DNA of 64,000 bases from Lachnospiraceae bacterium. GTDB lineage: Bacteria > Bacillota > Clostridia > Lachnospirales > Lachnospiraceae. The stretch covers positions 1-64,000 of the forward strand of contig JAQXLY010000055.1 of NCBI GenBank assembly GCA_029012365.1, in the 5' to 3' direction. A model generated the notes under the pieces. The model saw only the letters and a list, made by a program, of their open reading frames with translations, was not told where the DNA came from and searched no databases. This document shows, one piece after another, positions 25,741 to 35,788 of this stretch. The number at the start of each line of letters is the position of its first letter. The stretch's first letter is position 1. Both the position numbers and the translations under genes were made by a program.

Positions 25741-28251
25741 CTATTCTTTTCCGAGAATCTTCCTTAATTGTTCCGTCAGCAAACTATATTCCGAAAGCAC
25801 TTCCTGGTGATGCTTTTTTATATAATCTATGTCATTCTCCTTTGCTGCCATCTCCAATGCTTTTGCTTTTTCCGACAAGGTTACCGCTCCAATTGTCATG
25901 GATGTACTTTTCAGTGCATGTACTACCGTCCTGTAATTATCCGTATCCATTTCCTCAAAAAACTTTGTCAAACGTTCTATCTTATCCGCCAAAGCATACT
26001 CACCTAACATTTCCTTATAAAATGCTTCGTCATTCATGCAGTACATCAATCCCGTTGCAATATCAAGCTGTGAAAGCTCCCGAAGTTTATCCATTTCCGT
26101 ATCTCTCCCCTCTGTATTTGTTTGCGACTCGGCAGCTTCCTGTTCCTTTCTCTGCTCTTTAAGCTGTTCCGACAGATATTTTGCAAGCATTTCCTGCATC
26201 GCATCCTCCTGTATCGGCTTAGAAAGATAATCCGTAAAGCCTGCCTTCAGATACTCCTCCCTTACTCCAAGAGTAGCATTGGCTGTCAGCATAATGACCG
26301 GGGTATCTTTGTTTATGAAATCCGTGAGCTCCTTCATATGCCGGAAGGTTTCTATTCCATCCATCTCCGGCATCATATGGTCAAGAAAAATCAAATCATA
26401 TGCATTCTTCTTTGCGAGCTCCAGACATTTCATGCCGCTGTCTGCGGTATCCACCTGAATCCTTGTCTTTTTCAGAAGCCCCTTTACTACCTTAAGATTC
26501 ATTTCTACATCATCCACAACAAGAATATGCGCCTGTGGAGCAATCACATAGGTACGATTTTCCTCTGAGGTATCTATAAACCTCCGGTATCTTTCGGAAA
26601 AATCTCCGAGAGGCTCGCCGTTTATTACCTGTTGCGGTATTTTCACCGTGAAGCAGGAGCCCTTTCCGTAGACACTATCCACAAAAATCTCTCCCCCCAT
26701 CATATTCACAAGATTCTTAGTAAGATTCAGTCCCAGACCGGTTCCCTCGATATTCCGGTTTCTTTTTTCTTCAATTCTCGTAAAGCTGTGAAACAGCTTA
26801 GCAATATCCTCCTGCTTTATCCCTATTCCTGTATCTCTGACTGCTATAACCAGTCGTATTTTATCTTCTGAGTCACTTTCATAACCTACAGATAATTCTA
26901 CGCTCCCCTCCGGTGTATACTTCACCGCATTAGAGAGCAGATTATTCATTATCTGGCGCACCCTTACCTCGTCACCGTACAGCCCGGACGGTGTCATGGG
27001 GTCAACCGACAAACGAAGCGAAAGCTGTTTACTCTCCGCCCGGATTTTCGTCATGTTATAGCAATCGTTTAAGACACTGAACAACTCATATTCCACCGGG
27101 ATAATCTCCAGCTTTCCCGCCTCTACCTTTGAAATATCCAGAATATCATTTATTAATGACAATAAGGACTGTCCCGCACTTTGTATGTTTTTGGAATACT
27201 CTAACAGTGTTTCATCCTTACATTCCTCCAACAGCAATGTATTCATTCCAAGAATCCCGTTTATAGGTGTGCGGATTTCATGAGACATATTCGCAAGAAA
27301 ATCCGATTTTGCCTGATTTGCCGCCTCCGCTGCCAGCTTTGCCTCCCGGAGCTCATCGCTTTCGCGAACCTTTTGTTCGGAAAGAAACAGATAGCAGAAA
27401 CAGATGATAAACAGAATCAGCAGCAGACCGAATACCCAGAAAATCAAAAGACCGATTCCTTCAATATCCGTTGCCACAACCTTTCCCGGAACGACACCGA
27501 CTAACTCCGTCCCTGTTCTGCCGAGGTCGGCCTTGAAGAAATAATATTCCCTGCCGTTCACTTTCCGGAAAATGCTGCCGGAGGTTGCTACATTCAGCTT
27601 TTTGTCTATTTCCTTTTCGACAGAGGCAAAGACAGCTTCCTCCCAGATAGAGCTATTCCCAAGCTGCCGGTTAGAAGACTGCAGCAGGATATTATGGTCT
27701 TTATCACAAACAAACGAATATCCTTTTCCGTCATAGCATTCCACGGCAAACCCGGAATTCGCCTCTGCATTATTGTATTTTTTATAAAGTACATATTTCA
27801 CGTTTTCGGACTCTAATACAGGAACGGTAAATAACATTCCTTCCTCAGGACAATAGCTTACCGCAGAATTTCCGCGAAACGAATCTCGTATTCCTAAAAA
27901 CGACTTTGCAGAAACAGCCTCCCCGTAAGCAGCCGTTCCGTCCGGGCGCAAAAGCCCATAGCTTCCCCCGTCCTGTTTCTCTATTTCCGAATATATTCCG
28001 AGAACACGGGAATATTTCCCTTTTTCTAATTCTACCGCAATTTCCGATAATCTGTCAATCTCATTGTCGAGTTTGTTTTGGAAATTCTCAGCCATAAGAC
28101 TTGTTTGCAGGGCGATTTGGTTTTCCATATGTCTTCGGAGAAGAGAGTTAAGCTTCTCCCGCATCAGGCCTCCCACAAACACCATGACAAACGCAAATAT
28201 CATCAGCCCGACCAGCGTCCTTGTACTGAGTTTTTTATTCCTTATCTTCAT
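25741..28251 (-). CDS. Hybrid sensor histidine kinase with REC and Hpt domains
   Basis: An 836-residue membrane kinase. A transmembrane helix near residues 12-28 precedes an extracytoplasmic sensor of ~235 residues (Cache-like in size and layout, unassigned) and a second transmembrane segment near 265-291. HisKA follows with [13 protein letters not shown] (His near 324), then HATPase with [17 protein letters not shown] and GTGLGLNL, and REC with [19 protein letters not shown] and KPI. A C-terminal Hpt domain has [11 protein letters not shown]. The kinase core is arranged like a BvgS/ArcB phosphorelay. I start at the ATG at 28251, behind GGGAG; it overlaps the end of the BMP gene upstream by 17 nt, tying the two together. 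Downstream is the REC-REC-HD-GYP regulator. Confidence 0.92.
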   Translation of the reverse strand: MKIRNKKLSTRTLVGLMIFAFVMVFVGGLMREKLNSLLRRHMENQIALQTSLMAENFQNKLDNEIDRLSEIAVELEKGKYSRVLGIYSEIEKQDGGSYGLLRPDGTAAYGEAVSAKSFLGIRDSFRGNSAVSYCPEEGMLFTVPVLESENVKYVLYKKYNNAEANSGFAVECYDGKGYSFVCDKDHNILLQSSNRQLGNSSIWEEAVFASVEKEIDKKLNVATSGSIFRKVNGREYYFFKADLGRTGTELVGVVPGKVVATDIEGIGLLIFWVFGLLLILFIICFCYLFLSEQKVRESDELREAKLAAEAANQAKSDFLANMSHEIRTPINGILGMNTLLLEECKDETLLEYSKNIQSAGQSLLSLINDILDISKVEAGKLEIIPVEYELFSVLNDCYNMTKIRAESKQLSLRLSVDPMTPSGLYGDEVRVRQIMNNLLSNAVKYTPEGSVELSVGYESDSEDKIRLVIAVRDTGIGIKQEDIAKLFHSFTRIEEKRNRNIEGTGLGLNLTKNLVNMMGGEIFVDSVYGKGSCFTVKIPQQVINGEPLGDFSERYRRFIDTSEENRTYVIAPQAHILVVDDVEMNLKVVKGLLKKTRIQVDTADSGMKCLELAKKNAYDLIFLDHMMPEMDGIETFRHMKELTDFINKDTPVIMLTANATLGVREEYLKAGFTDYLSKPIQEDAMQEMLAKYLSEQLKEQRKEQEAAESQTNTEGRDTEMDKLRELSQLDIATGLMYCMNDEAFYKEMLGEYALADKIERLTKFFEEMDTDNYRTVVHALKSTSMTIGAVTLSEKAKALEMAAKENDIDYIKKHHQEVLSEYSLLTEQLRKILGKE

Positions 28252-29338
28252 AAACCTCAACTCCCTCTACAAGCCAGTTCATTTTCTGGAGTAAAATCTC
28301 ATCCCGAATCACTTCATTATCGTTACATCTTACAGCTCCCGTATTATCATAAATCAAACCGGAAAATACCTCCCGGTTGTTCATGAGCTGATTTTTCGTC
28401 TGCTCAACGGCATCCCTTATTTCCGACGATACCGTATCCGAATAGAACGAAAGACTTACCGCATCCTTCTCAATCCCAATCCAGTAATAATCCGTTCCGA
28501 CCTCTTTATTTAATATGTAATCCCTGATAATCTCCCGATAAACCATATTCCAGTTGGAAACCACGGAAGTAAGCATATGAGGAGAACGGCTCACCTGACC
28601 AATATTATACCCGATTACATCAACCCCAAGCTTTACGGCCGCATCCACCACAAAAGGTCTGTTCTGGTGGTAGGCCAGCACATCTGCATTACATTCCTTC
28701 ACCAGCGTCTCTGCCTCATACATTTCCTTCTCTGAGTCGTCCCACGAACCGGTATACATCACATGTATTTTTGCATCCTTATTTACGCTTCGTACTCCGA
28801 GCGCAAACGCATTCAGTCCACGGTTCACTTCATTATTATCCATTGCCGCCACATACCCGATGTACCCGGTTTCGGTTTTCATTCCCGCAACAACCCCGGA
28901 TAAATATCTTGCCTGATATACCCTTGCGAAATACGGCGTATAGTTCACCGCATCAATGTCGGAGGAACAGCAGTAAAAGGCAATCTCAGGGTAATTTCTT
29001 ATCGTATCCCCGATTTCATCCGGATAATTATAGCTCTCCAGAAAAATAGCATTGACGCCACACTCTGCCAGCTCCTGTACCGCCAGTTCACACTTTCCCG
29101 AATACTCCGGCACATTCTCACAAACCACAAGCTCCGCTCCCAATGCTTCACATGACTGTCTGATGCCCTCATAATGAGCTCCGTTCCAGCCGGGCTCGCT
29201 TAACGCGCCGGGCAATATTACCCCGATTTTCACTTTGTCTTCCGTTTTTTCTCTGCCAAACCATGCAATACTTATCACAATCGCCAAAAAAACAAGCACT
29301 GCGCCCCCAAGCCACCATAGATTCTTTTTAATCTTCAT
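28235..29338 (-). CDS. BMP-family (Med/PnrA-like) ligand-binding protein, membrane-anchored, copy 2
   Basis: A 367-residue periplasmic-binding-type protein. Residues about 8-27 are a hydrophobic anchor with no lipobox Cys. The BMP domain follows: [23 protein letters not shown], the [13 protein letters not shown] loop, [38 protein letters not shown] and a terminal [10 protein letters not shown]. Family relatives bind purine nucleosides (PnrA, BmpA) or act as regulators (Med). It overlaps the first BMP gene upstream by 11 nt and the kinase gene downstream by 17 nt. No transporter subunits are nearby, so a receptor role for the kinase is a reasonable inference. Its ligand may differ from copy 1, as the pocket-lining loops diverge. 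Confidence 0.88.
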   Translation of the reverse strand: MKIKKNLWWLGGAVLVFLAIVISIAWFGREKTEDKVKIGVILPGALSEPGWNGAHYEGIRQSCEALGAELVVCENVPEYSGKCELAVQELAECGVNAIFLESYNYPDEIGDTIRNYPEIAFYCCSSDIDAVNYTPYFARVYQARYLSGVVAGMKTETGYIGYVAAMDNNEVNRGLNAFALGVRSVNKDAKIHVMYTGSWDDSEKEMYEAETLVKECNADVLAYHQNRPFVVDAAVKLGVDVIGYNIGQVSRSPHMLTSVVSNWNMVYREIIRDYILNKEVGTDYYWIGIEKDAVSLSFYSDTVSSEIRDAVEQTKNQLMNNREVFSGLIYDNTGAVRCNDNEVIRDEILLQKMNWLVEGVEVYEDKE

Positions 29339-30425
29339 CTATCTGTACCCCCGTTACATACCAGTCAAATGAATTTAGCATTGCCTCATCCGTCATACAT
29401 TCTCCGTGATCCACCCTAAGCCGTCCCTTCTGATCGTATACCGGTCCGTAAAACACGTCAAACACGCCATCCTTTATTTGCTGCAGCTGCTCCTCAACCA
29501 GTTCATAGGTTCCGTCCTTTACATGCTCCGTAAACGGCGAAAGACCGACCATTCCCTGTTCAACACCTTCCCAGTAATGTTTACCGACAAACTTGTCCTG
29601 CAATACCTCACGTATGCGCGGCAGATAAAAATTCTCCCACTTCCATACCGCAGCCGTCAGAAAATGCTCCGGATACCGTTCGCTGTTATCATAATTGTAT
29701 CCGATAATCCAGATTCCCCTTTCGTCCGCCACGTCATATGCAGCCAAAGAGTCGGAATGCACCGTCATTACATCAATATCATACCGGTCAAACAGCTTTT
29801 CCGCCGCTGCCTTGGTCAGTTCATCATCCATCCATGAATAACAGAAACGAACATATACCTTTGCTTTCGGATTGACCTTTTTAACTCCAAGAGTAAAGGC
29901 ATTGATACCCCTGTTCACCTCCGGGATATCATACGCGGCAATATAACCGATTTCATTTGTCTGTGTCTGCAATCCCGCCACCATTCCGCATAAATAGCGT
30001 ATTTGATACATTCTTCCGAAATAGGAGGCAAAATTGTCTCCCTCACCCACACCGGTAGCATGAAAGAAATAAACGTCCGTATAATCCTCTGCCAGCAGCT
30101 TTGCATACGAACCGTATTCATAGGAGTTACAAATGATTATTTTACAGCCATCCGCAATCAGTTCCTCCATCACCGGAATGCACCCTTCATCCATCGGTAC
30201 ATTTTCCCGGTAATCTACAAGAAGGTTCAGCTCCTCTTTACAAATTTCCATTGCCTCGTAGTGTGACTGTCCCCAGCTCGCGTCATCCTTTACATGGTTA
30301 AAAATAAAACCTACCCTTGTCTGTTTTTTGGTAATGTCTGTATCCTCCTGGTGTATGTTTATTACAACTATTCCTATAATAATCAGACTCATTATAATAC
30401 CTGTTATAACCGCCAGCCGCTTCAT
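29328..30425 (-). CDS. BMP-family (Med/PnrA-like) ligand-binding protein, membrane-anchored, copy 1
   Basis: A 365-residue protein with an N-terminal anchor helix (about 4-24, no lipobox Cys) and a BMP-type substrate-binding domain. Signatures are RVGFIFNHVKDDASWGQSHYEAM, IIICNSYEYGSY, YQIRYLCGMVAGL, EIGYIAAYDIPEVNRGINAFTLG and a terminal FDWYVTGVQI. In the family the Asp/Trp near the N-terminus and the PEVNRGINAF segment contact nucleoside ligands. AGGAGG precedes the ATG. It lies 51 nt after the 7TM hybrid kinase gene and overlaps copy 2. The lack of a lipidation site and of ABC components distinguishes both copies from standard nucleoside-uptake proteins. Confidence 0.88.
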   Translation of the reverse strand: MKRLAVITGIIMSLIIIGIVVINIHQEDTDITKKQTRVGFIFNHVKDDASWGQSHYEAMEICKEELNLLVDYRENVPMDEGCIPVMEELIADGCKIIICNSYEYGSYAKLLAEDYTDVYFFHATGVGEGDNFASYFGRMYQIRYLCGMVAGLQTQTNEIGYIAAYDIPEVNRGINAFTLGVKKVNPKAKVYVRFCYSWMDDELTKAAAEKLFDRYDIDVMTVHSDSLAAYDVADERGIWIIGYNYDNSERYPEHFLTAAVWKWENFYLPRIREVLQDKFVGKHYWEGVEQGMVGLSPFTEHVKDGTYELVEEQLQQIKDGVFDVFYGPVYDQKGRLRVDHGECMTDEAMLNSFDWYVTGVQIDED

Positions 30426-30476
30426 TGTGATTCCTCCTGTTTACTCGCCTTCTTCTACCCTGTAACCCTTACGCTG

Positions 30477-33230
30477 CTATCCTCCCATTCCTTTTTTTAG
30501 TTCCGCAAGCAATTCGCCATATTCTGCGATTACCCCGGCATGATGCTCACGGATATACGGATAGTCAGCATCCTTTGCCGCAAACTCCAGAGCCTTTGCA
30601 TGCTCGGATAGTTTTTCCGCTCCGATGTTCAGCGAAGTGCTCTTTAGCGCATGAACATGAATCTGATAGTTTTTCCATGCTTCGTCGGCAAACTCCTTTT
30701 CCAATACTTCCCTTTTATCTCCATCTATGTAGGTATCAATCATTTCCAGATAAAAAGCCTCATCATTCAGACAATATCCCATGCCTACCTGTGTATTTAA
30801 AGTTGGGAACCGCTCTGCGAGAGTCTGTGGTTTCGGAGCCTCCGCAGCCTGCTCTGTGCTCTCTTTCACCTCCGTAAACTCCTTGGATAAATACTTACGG
30901 AGCATTTCCATCAATTCATCCTCCTGAATCGGCTTCGATAAATAATCTGTAAAGCCTTCTTCAATATACTTCTCCTTCGCCCCCACAACCGCATTTGCCG
31001 TCAATACAATAACCGGTGTGTCAACGTTTCGATGTTCCTTTGATCGTTTCATTGCCTTCAATGTATCAATTCCATCCATCCCCGGCATCATATGGTCAAG
31101 CAGAATCAGGTCATACTTTTCCTCACAAATCATACGCAGACATTCTTCGCCGCTGCATGCAGTATCAACCCTTGCATTTGTCTGTTTTAAATAGCCCTGC
31201 GCCACTTTTAAATTCATCTCAACATCATCAACTACCAGAATTCTGGCTTCCGGTACAAGCACGGCATCTTGATTTTGCTCTGCGGAATGAATGTAGCACT
31301 GATATTTCTGTGTAAAATCACCTAATTGTTCTGAGCTTACAATCCGCTGCGGGATTGTTGCCGTAAAAACGGAGCCTTTTCCGTACACACTTGTCACATG
31401 GATTTCTCCATCCATAAGTTCAACCAGATTTTTCGTAAGGCTAAGTCCTAAACCTGTTCCTTCGATGCTCCGGTTTTTCTGTTCATCAACTCTTGTAAAA
31501 TTCAGGAACAGTTTGTCCATATCAGATTCCCTGATACCGATACCGGTATCCTCTACTTCTATTTCTAACAGAAGCTGCTTATCATTCGTCTGCTCATACC
31601 CCATCCGGAGAATTACCTTTCCTTCTTTTGTATATTTTACAGCATTTGAAAGGAAGTTATTGATAATCTGCCTGACATGAACCTCATCTCCGTAAAGAAC
31701 GGACGGAATCTTAGAATCAACTTCCATTTCAAAGTCCAGACCCTTCGCATCCGTTCTGGCTTTGGTCATATTATAGCAGTCGTTCAGAACCGAAAACAAT
31801 TCATACTCTACAGGAATAATTTCCATTTTACCGGATTCGATTTTAGAGATATCCAAAATATCGTTTACGATAGATAACAGAGTCTGACCGGCACTTTGAA
31901 TATTTTTGGCATACTCTCTGATTTCTTCCGCACTACAGGTCTCACAATTTTTTAAAAGCATGGAGTCCATACCTAAGATTCCGTTAATCGGCGTACGGAT
32001 TTCATGGGACATATTTGCAAGAAACCGGCTTTTTGCCACATTTGCCGCAATGGCATCATTTTTTGCCTGTTCAACAAATTTCACATGCTCCCGCATCATC
32101 TGACTCATATAGACAATCAGCGTGCATATTGCAAAAATACATGCTCCGTACCTGCTTGCCATTCCTAAATCCCCGACCTTAATAATATAGGTTCTCAGCA
32201 TATCGACGGATACGCCGAGCAGCATACAGATAACTCCGGTTAATCGTATCCCCATCCCAAGATTTTTCTCTCTGCTGATATTTCTTCCTAATGTCACCAC
32301 ATTCACAATAATAAGAAATACAATAATTCCGTGTGAGATAAATGACATATTCATAAAGTCTACAAAACCGCTAAGCTGAAGAATCAGCTGGAGCACAACA
32401 TTTACCGTGGAAGCAAGCATTGCAAACAGCATAGTTTTCCGGGTTTCAGGCATTGACTCATAGCAATAGGCTTCAAAGAAAAGTGGACCTGTCATCAGAA
32501 TTATAAAGATTAGGTTCGAGTACAGTGTCTGATTTCCGTAAAAAACCTCCGGCACCTTTGTCTCTATCAGGTAGTACACACTCATAAGTAACAAATAGAC
32601 ACACAGGTACTGTATACCGCCAATCTTCCTTAAGGATCTTTTCTGTATAACTGCCAATACTAAAAAAACAACAGCTGCAACCAGTATAATCATAGTCAGA
32701 ATGATATCAAATGACTTCTGCTTTATAAACTGAAGAATTGCCACATCTCTTTTTGCAACAGATATCTCCGTAATATAAGTGGCATAGTTGGAATAAGGAG
32801 AACTCATTTCAATTTGTATCTCCCCTGCTTCACAAGCCTTTGGTATGTCAGCAAATACAATCACACTTCCGGGCGTATGTCCGAACAGTCTTTTATCGTT
32901 CAGTCCGAAGGTATATATTTCTTCTCCGTCAACTGTAATCTTCAATGACTTATCGGCAGACAAAAAAGTCAGGGTTTCTCCCCGATATTCCTTCGGAACG
33001 GTATTCCGGATAACAATTTTCTCATTCGGACGACTGGTGGAATTGTAAGGCAGCCTCGGAATAACAGTCTCTTTGCCATCCTCTCTTACAAGCGTCCAGC
33101 CTGTGTTAAATGACTGCACGTTCCCCTTTGTCAGCGTTACGTCATCCACCTTTGCCGTCATAATCACAACCGCTATAACAACAAGCTGTACAAAGAATAT
33201 AAACCATATGACCTTATTGTACTTTTTCAT
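30477..33230 (-). CDS. 7TM hybrid sensor histidine kinase with REC and Hpt domains
   Basis: A 917-residue kinase. A signal/anchor helix (about 7-24) precedes an extracytoplasmic beta-sandwich of ~145 residues resembling 7TMR-DISM extracellular domains (phrases FNTGWTLV and [12 protein letters not shown]). About seven transmembrane helices follow (172-385), then HisKA with [13 protein letters not shown] (His409) and HATPase with [17 protein letters not shown] and [12 protein letters not shown] domain ([22 protein letters not shown]) and a C-terminal Hpt ([11 protein letters not shown]) complete it. The kinase-REC-Hpt half is closely similar to that of the other kinase at 25741, pointing to duplication with a swapped sensor. 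7TMR-DISM ligands are often carbohydrates or nucleosides. It is followed by the two BMP genes. Confidence 0.92.
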   Translation of the reverse strand: MKKYNKVIWFIFFVQLVVIAVVIMTAKVDDVTLTKGNVQSFNTGWTLVREDGKETVIPRLPYNSTSRPNEKIVIRNTVPKEYRGETLTFLSADKSLKITVDGEEIYTFGLNDKRLFGHTPGSVIVFADIPKACEAGEIQIEMSSPYSNYATYITEISVAKRDVAILQFIKQKSFDIILTMIILVAAVVFLVLAVIQKRSLRKIGGIQYLCVYLLLMSVYYLIETKVPEVFYGNQTLYSNLIFIILMTGPLFFEAYCYESMPETRKTMLFAMLASTVNVVLQLILQLSGFVDFMNMSFISHGIIVFLIIVNVVTLGRNISREKNLGMGIRLTGVICMLLGVSVDMLRTYIIKVGDLGMASRYGACIFAICTLIVYMSQMMREHVKFVEQAKNDAIAANVAKSRFLANMSHEIRTPINGILGMDSMLLKNCETCSAEEIREYAKNIQSAGQTLLSIVNDILDISKIESGKMEIIPVEYELFSVLNDCYNMTKARTDAKGLDFEMEVDSKIPSVLYGDEVHVRQIINNFLSNAVKYTKEGKVILRMGYEQTNDKQLLLEIEVEDTGIGIRESDMDKLFLNFTRVDEQKNRSIEGTGLGLSLTKNLVELMDGEIHVTSVYGKGSVFTATIPQRIVSSEQLGDFTQKYQCYIHSAEQNQDAVLVPEARILVVDDVEMNLKVAQGYLKQTNARVDTACSGEECLRMICEEKYDLILLDHMMPGMDGIDTLKAMKRSKEHRNVDTPVIVLTANAVVGAKEKYIEEGFTDYLSKPIQEDELMEMLRKYLSKEFTEVKESTEQAAEAPKPQTLAERFPTLNTQVGMGYCLNDEAFYLEMIDTYIDGDKREVLEKEFADEAWKNYQIHVHALKSTSLNIGAEKLSEHAKALEFAAKDADYPYIREHHAGVIAEYGELLAELKKGMGG

Positions 33231-33272
33231 AAAATACCGATGCCCCCGTTTCTTAAATAATATATAAGAAGC

Positions 33273-35192
33273 TTACATACATCCCCAGCTGTTAATAATT
33301 CCATATACCGTCTCTCTCACAACAGAAGCATGTAATGGTTTTGTTAAGTAGTCATCAATACCAAGCTCACTGATTTTCCGAATCGTATCTATACTCTTAT
33401 CCGCTGTCATAAGTACAACAGGAACACTATACTCTTCCCGAATCATCCGGTAAAGCTCGAATCCGTCAACATCCGGCATTCTGAGATCCAGCAGAATAAG
33501 GTGAATCTCTTGTTTTTCCAATACCCCGAAGGTTTCCTCCTTTGTACTCACACCGGTCACATTAATATCAGGCTCATCCTTCAGAATATGCTCCACCATT
33601 TTGATATTCATCATTTCATCATCAACTACCAAAATGTTCTTTCTGCTTCTCTTTGTCTGACACATGGAGTAATTCTTATCTTCATCAATCATTTGAAGCA
33701 TAATGTCGGCAATCCTTTCATCGAACTGCTCTCCCCTGCCTTTCTCGATTTCAGAGCGGACAACGTTCTGCGGCAGAGCGTCACGATAGCTGCGGTTGCT
33801 TGCCATTGCATCATATGCATCCGCAACACAGATAATCCTTGCGATTTCAGGTATGTTATCTCCTTCCAGACCGTTCGGGTAACCCTTGCCGTCATATCGC
33901 TCATGATGATATTTTGCACCATAGGCAATTCGCACATCCTCATGGATATCCTTCAAAATGTGATATCCGCTGACAGGATGAACAAGAACCTGATTATACT
34001 CCTCATCCGTCAGTTTTCCAAACTTATTAATTATCTCTTCCGATATTTTTATCTTGCCTACATCATGTAACAGCCCTGCATAATAAATAATCTTTTGCTC
34101 CTCTTCCGATTTTCCCATTCGCTTTGCAATTGCAAGACAATAATCGGCAACTCTTTGTGAATGACCGCTTGTATAGCAGTCCTTTGCATCAATCGTATAA
34201 ACAAGTGCACGGATGATATTCGTGTTCGTGCGTTCCAGCTTTTCCTTACTTTCACGCTCCTTGCGCTGATATTTCGTAATCTTCTTCGCGGAAAATGCGC
34301 AGAATACCACAATAATACAAAATACTAAAACAGATACCAGAATACCTATAAGCATCTGCATTCTCAGCTCATAGAACAGCTTAGTGTTGCTGACAACCGT
34401 TACTACATACCAGTCCTCCATCACCTGATTGGAGAACACAGTGCAGTGCTCCCCATGAATACTCATCTCAAAATCATCATGCTCATTTGAGAAAATCATG
34501 GAAAGCATATACCTTTGTTCTTCGTTTTCAGGATACAATTTTCCCTTCTCTGCCTCGTTGAAGTGAGCAATAACAAGTCCGGTACTATCCATAATAAAAC
34601 CGTACCCCATATTGTTCATCGTCATATTTTCCGTGATTGTCTGCACTTCATTTAAAGCGATGTCCAGTGACACCACGCTTTCCCCGTCAGCAAGCAGCTG
34701 GCTGACCGAAAACATAACCGTATTTGTCTGTGCATCAAGATACGGCGGGACAATCGTTGACCTGCCCCCGGCTTTTTTTGCCTCGGTATACCATATTCTG
34801 TCGGTAGGAATATAATCCTCCGGCGGAATCCATCCGATTCCGTCCAGATACTCTCCGTTAATATAACCGTAGATTCCCGTGAAATTCTCATCAATCTGCT
34901 CGGTCTCATGCTTTGCCTCCGCTGTCAGATACTGTAAAATCTCATCGGAGGAGGCATCCTGCTCCATCATATAATTAACGGTATCAGCAGTTACCCACAG
35001 CACATCCATTCCCTTAATCAGGTAGTTTTCAATCATAGCCGCTTCGCTTTTCATGTTGCTGACACCAAGTTCATTGATTTTAGTAACCGAGCTGTGATAA
35101 AATGACGAAAAAATGTATATTACCATAAAGACTAACAGGAAAAAAACCATAATGATTGTGGTCAGAAACTGCTTTATGATTGTTTTTTTCAT
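33273..35192 (-). CDS. dCache-HD-GYP-REC c-di-GMP phosphodiesterase
   Basis: A 639-residue membrane protein. Its domains in order are a transmembrane helix (about 8-30), an extracytoplasmic dCache_1-like sensor (about 35-270, with DRIWYTEAKKAGG and GYGFIMDSTGLVIAH), a second transmembrane helix (about 279-302), a coiled linker, and HD-GYP with HDVGK at His376-Asp377 and HHERYDGKGYP near 429-439. A C-terminal receiver domain has LVVDDEMMN, Asp569 in LLDLRMP and TKP. Placing REC after HD-GYP, rather than before it, is unusual and gives two inputs: a ligand through Cache and phosphate through REC. It is the first gene of the signalling operon, 60 nt from a strong promoter. Confidence 0.93.
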   Translation of the reverse strand: MKKTIIKQFLTTIIMVFFLLVFMVIYIFSSFYHSSVTKINELGVSNMKSEAAMIENYLIKGMDVLWVTADTVNYMMEQDASSDEILQYLTAEAKHETEQIDENFTGIYGYINGEYLDGIGWIPPEDYIPTDRIWYTEAKKAGGRSTIVPPYLDAQTNTVMFSVSQLLADGESVVSLDIALNEVQTITENMTMNNMGYGFIMDSTGLVIAHFNEAEKGKLYPENEEQRYMLSMIFSNEHDDFEMSIHGEHCTVFSNQVMEDWYVVTVVSNTKLFYELRMQMLIGILVSVLVFCIIVVFCAFSAKKITKYQRKERESKEKLERTNTNIIRALVYTIDAKDCYTSGHSQRVADYCLAIAKRMGKSEEEQKIIYYAGLLHDVGKIKISEEIINKFGKLTDEEYNQVLVHPVSGYHILKDIHEDVRIAYGAKYHHERYDGKGYPNGLEGDNIPEIARIICVADAYDAMASNRSYRDALPQNVVRSEIEKGRGEQFDERIADIMLQMIDEDKNYSMCQTKRSRKNILVVDDEMMNIKMVEHILKDEPDINVTGVSTKEETFGVLEKQEIHLILLDLRMPDVDGFELYRMIREEYSVPVVLMTADKSIDTIRKISELGIDDYLTKPLHASVVRETVYGIINSWGCM

Positions 35193-35258
35193 TTTTCATT
35201 TGTCCTTTCGCCATGCGTCTGCGGGTTGCCAAATATTTTATCTTTGCTTATTACGATA

Positions 35259-35287
35259 ATTATATTATTTCCATAGCAAAATTGCAA
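35259..35287 (-). promoter_or_regulatory. Sigma-A promoter of the BMP/HD-GYP signalling operon
   Basis: The minus strand reads TTGCAA (35282-35287), a 17-nt spacer and a perfect TATAAT (35259-35264). Transcription should start near 35252, about 60 nt before the Cache-HD-GYP start codon. That leader is too short for a c-di-GMP riboswitch. The long inverted repeat lies directly upstream. Confidence 0.75.
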
Positions 35288-35318
35288 TCTCTTTTTATTA
35301 ACGCCGCAGTGTTACGGT

Positions 35319-35508
35319 AACAGTTCAGCCTTTTAGTATGTAATCGTTGTGGTGACGGAGTATTCTAAAGAGAACCCGCTCTCGCTCATGCAACAACGTA
35401 GCAGTACTAAGCTCGAAACCACCTCGCTAAGTACTGACGTTGCCTTATGGTTCTCTTTAGAATACTCCGTCGCCACAACTTATCCCGCATAAGTAAAGCT
35501 GAACTGTT
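35319..35508. repeat. 190-nt long inverted repeat (MITE-like or structured RNA)
   Basis: The ends AACAGTTCAGC (35319-35329) and GCTGAACTGTT (35498-35508) are perfect inverted repeats. Inside, 35346-35376 and 35449-35479 pair over 31 nt with one exception, a T facing a G, which would be a G-U wobble in RNA. A further inner stem (AACGT...CAGTACT with AGTACTG...ACGTT, around 35395-35441) sits within the ~72-nt central part. No open frame crosses it. It lies between an operon terminator (35545-35588) and the divergently placed promoter at 35259. With 35589-35641, which shows nothing further, this accounts for the 449-nt gene-free stretch from 35193. A non-autonomous transposon (MITE) and a conserved RNA hairpin are both possible. 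Confidence 0.75.
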
Positions 35509-35544
35509 ATGTGTTACAGGCAAGACCAGATGCAATTTCCTATT

Positions 35545-35588
35545 CGATAAAAATATAGCGCGGTATCATGTAACATTTGACACCGCGC
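35545..35588 (-). terminator. Intrinsic terminator of the minus-strand exopolysaccharide operon
   Basis: On the minus strand an 11-bp stem GCGCGGTGTCA/TGATACCGCGC (one G-U pair) encloses a 9-nt loop and is followed by TATATTTTTATC. It lies 53 nt after the stop of the 48-residue gene, ending the long operon. Confidence 0.85.
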
Positions 35589-35641
35589 CATTCTTAAGTT
35601 GTTAACAATTAGTTTCTCACAGATACGTCTCTCTGTATCCT

Positions 35642-35788
35642 CTATAAAATTCCTGTTTTTTGCATTAATGCAATAAAGACATTCTCCAGTTTTTCCACAA
35701 TAAATTCCGCATCCGCTCCCATGCGGTACCCCACAAACATCAATATCGCACCTACAAAAAATAAAATAACGCAAAGTTTTTTCTTCAC
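35642..35788 (-). CDS. 48-residue single-pass membrane protein, coupled to upstream gene
   Basis: A small gene. It begins with GTG at 35788, and its GTGA overlaps the TGA stop of the preceding 520-residue gene; AGAGGTG lies 6 nt upstream. The product starts MKKKLCVILFFVGAILMFVG, a typical short transmembrane helix. A charged amphipathic stretch (ADAEFIVEKLENVFIALMQ) follows, ending TGIL. The coupling, ribosome site, membrane-protein composition and a terminator just downstream support a real gene. It is probably a partner or regulator of the upstream membrane protein; the function is unknown. Confidence 0.7.
   Translation of the reverse strand: MKKKLCVILFFVGAILMFVGYRMGADAEFIVEKLENVFIALMQKTGIL

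Noticed and set aside
35193..35258. c-di-GMP riboswitch in the leader of the HD-GYP operon
   Set aside because: The predicted leader is only ~60 nt and shows neither the GEMM core nor two paired helices.
35514..35774. 86-codon open frame on the minus strand
   Set aside because: It lacks a plausible ribosome site, runs through the operon terminator hairpin, and overlaps the better supported 48-residue gene in another frame.
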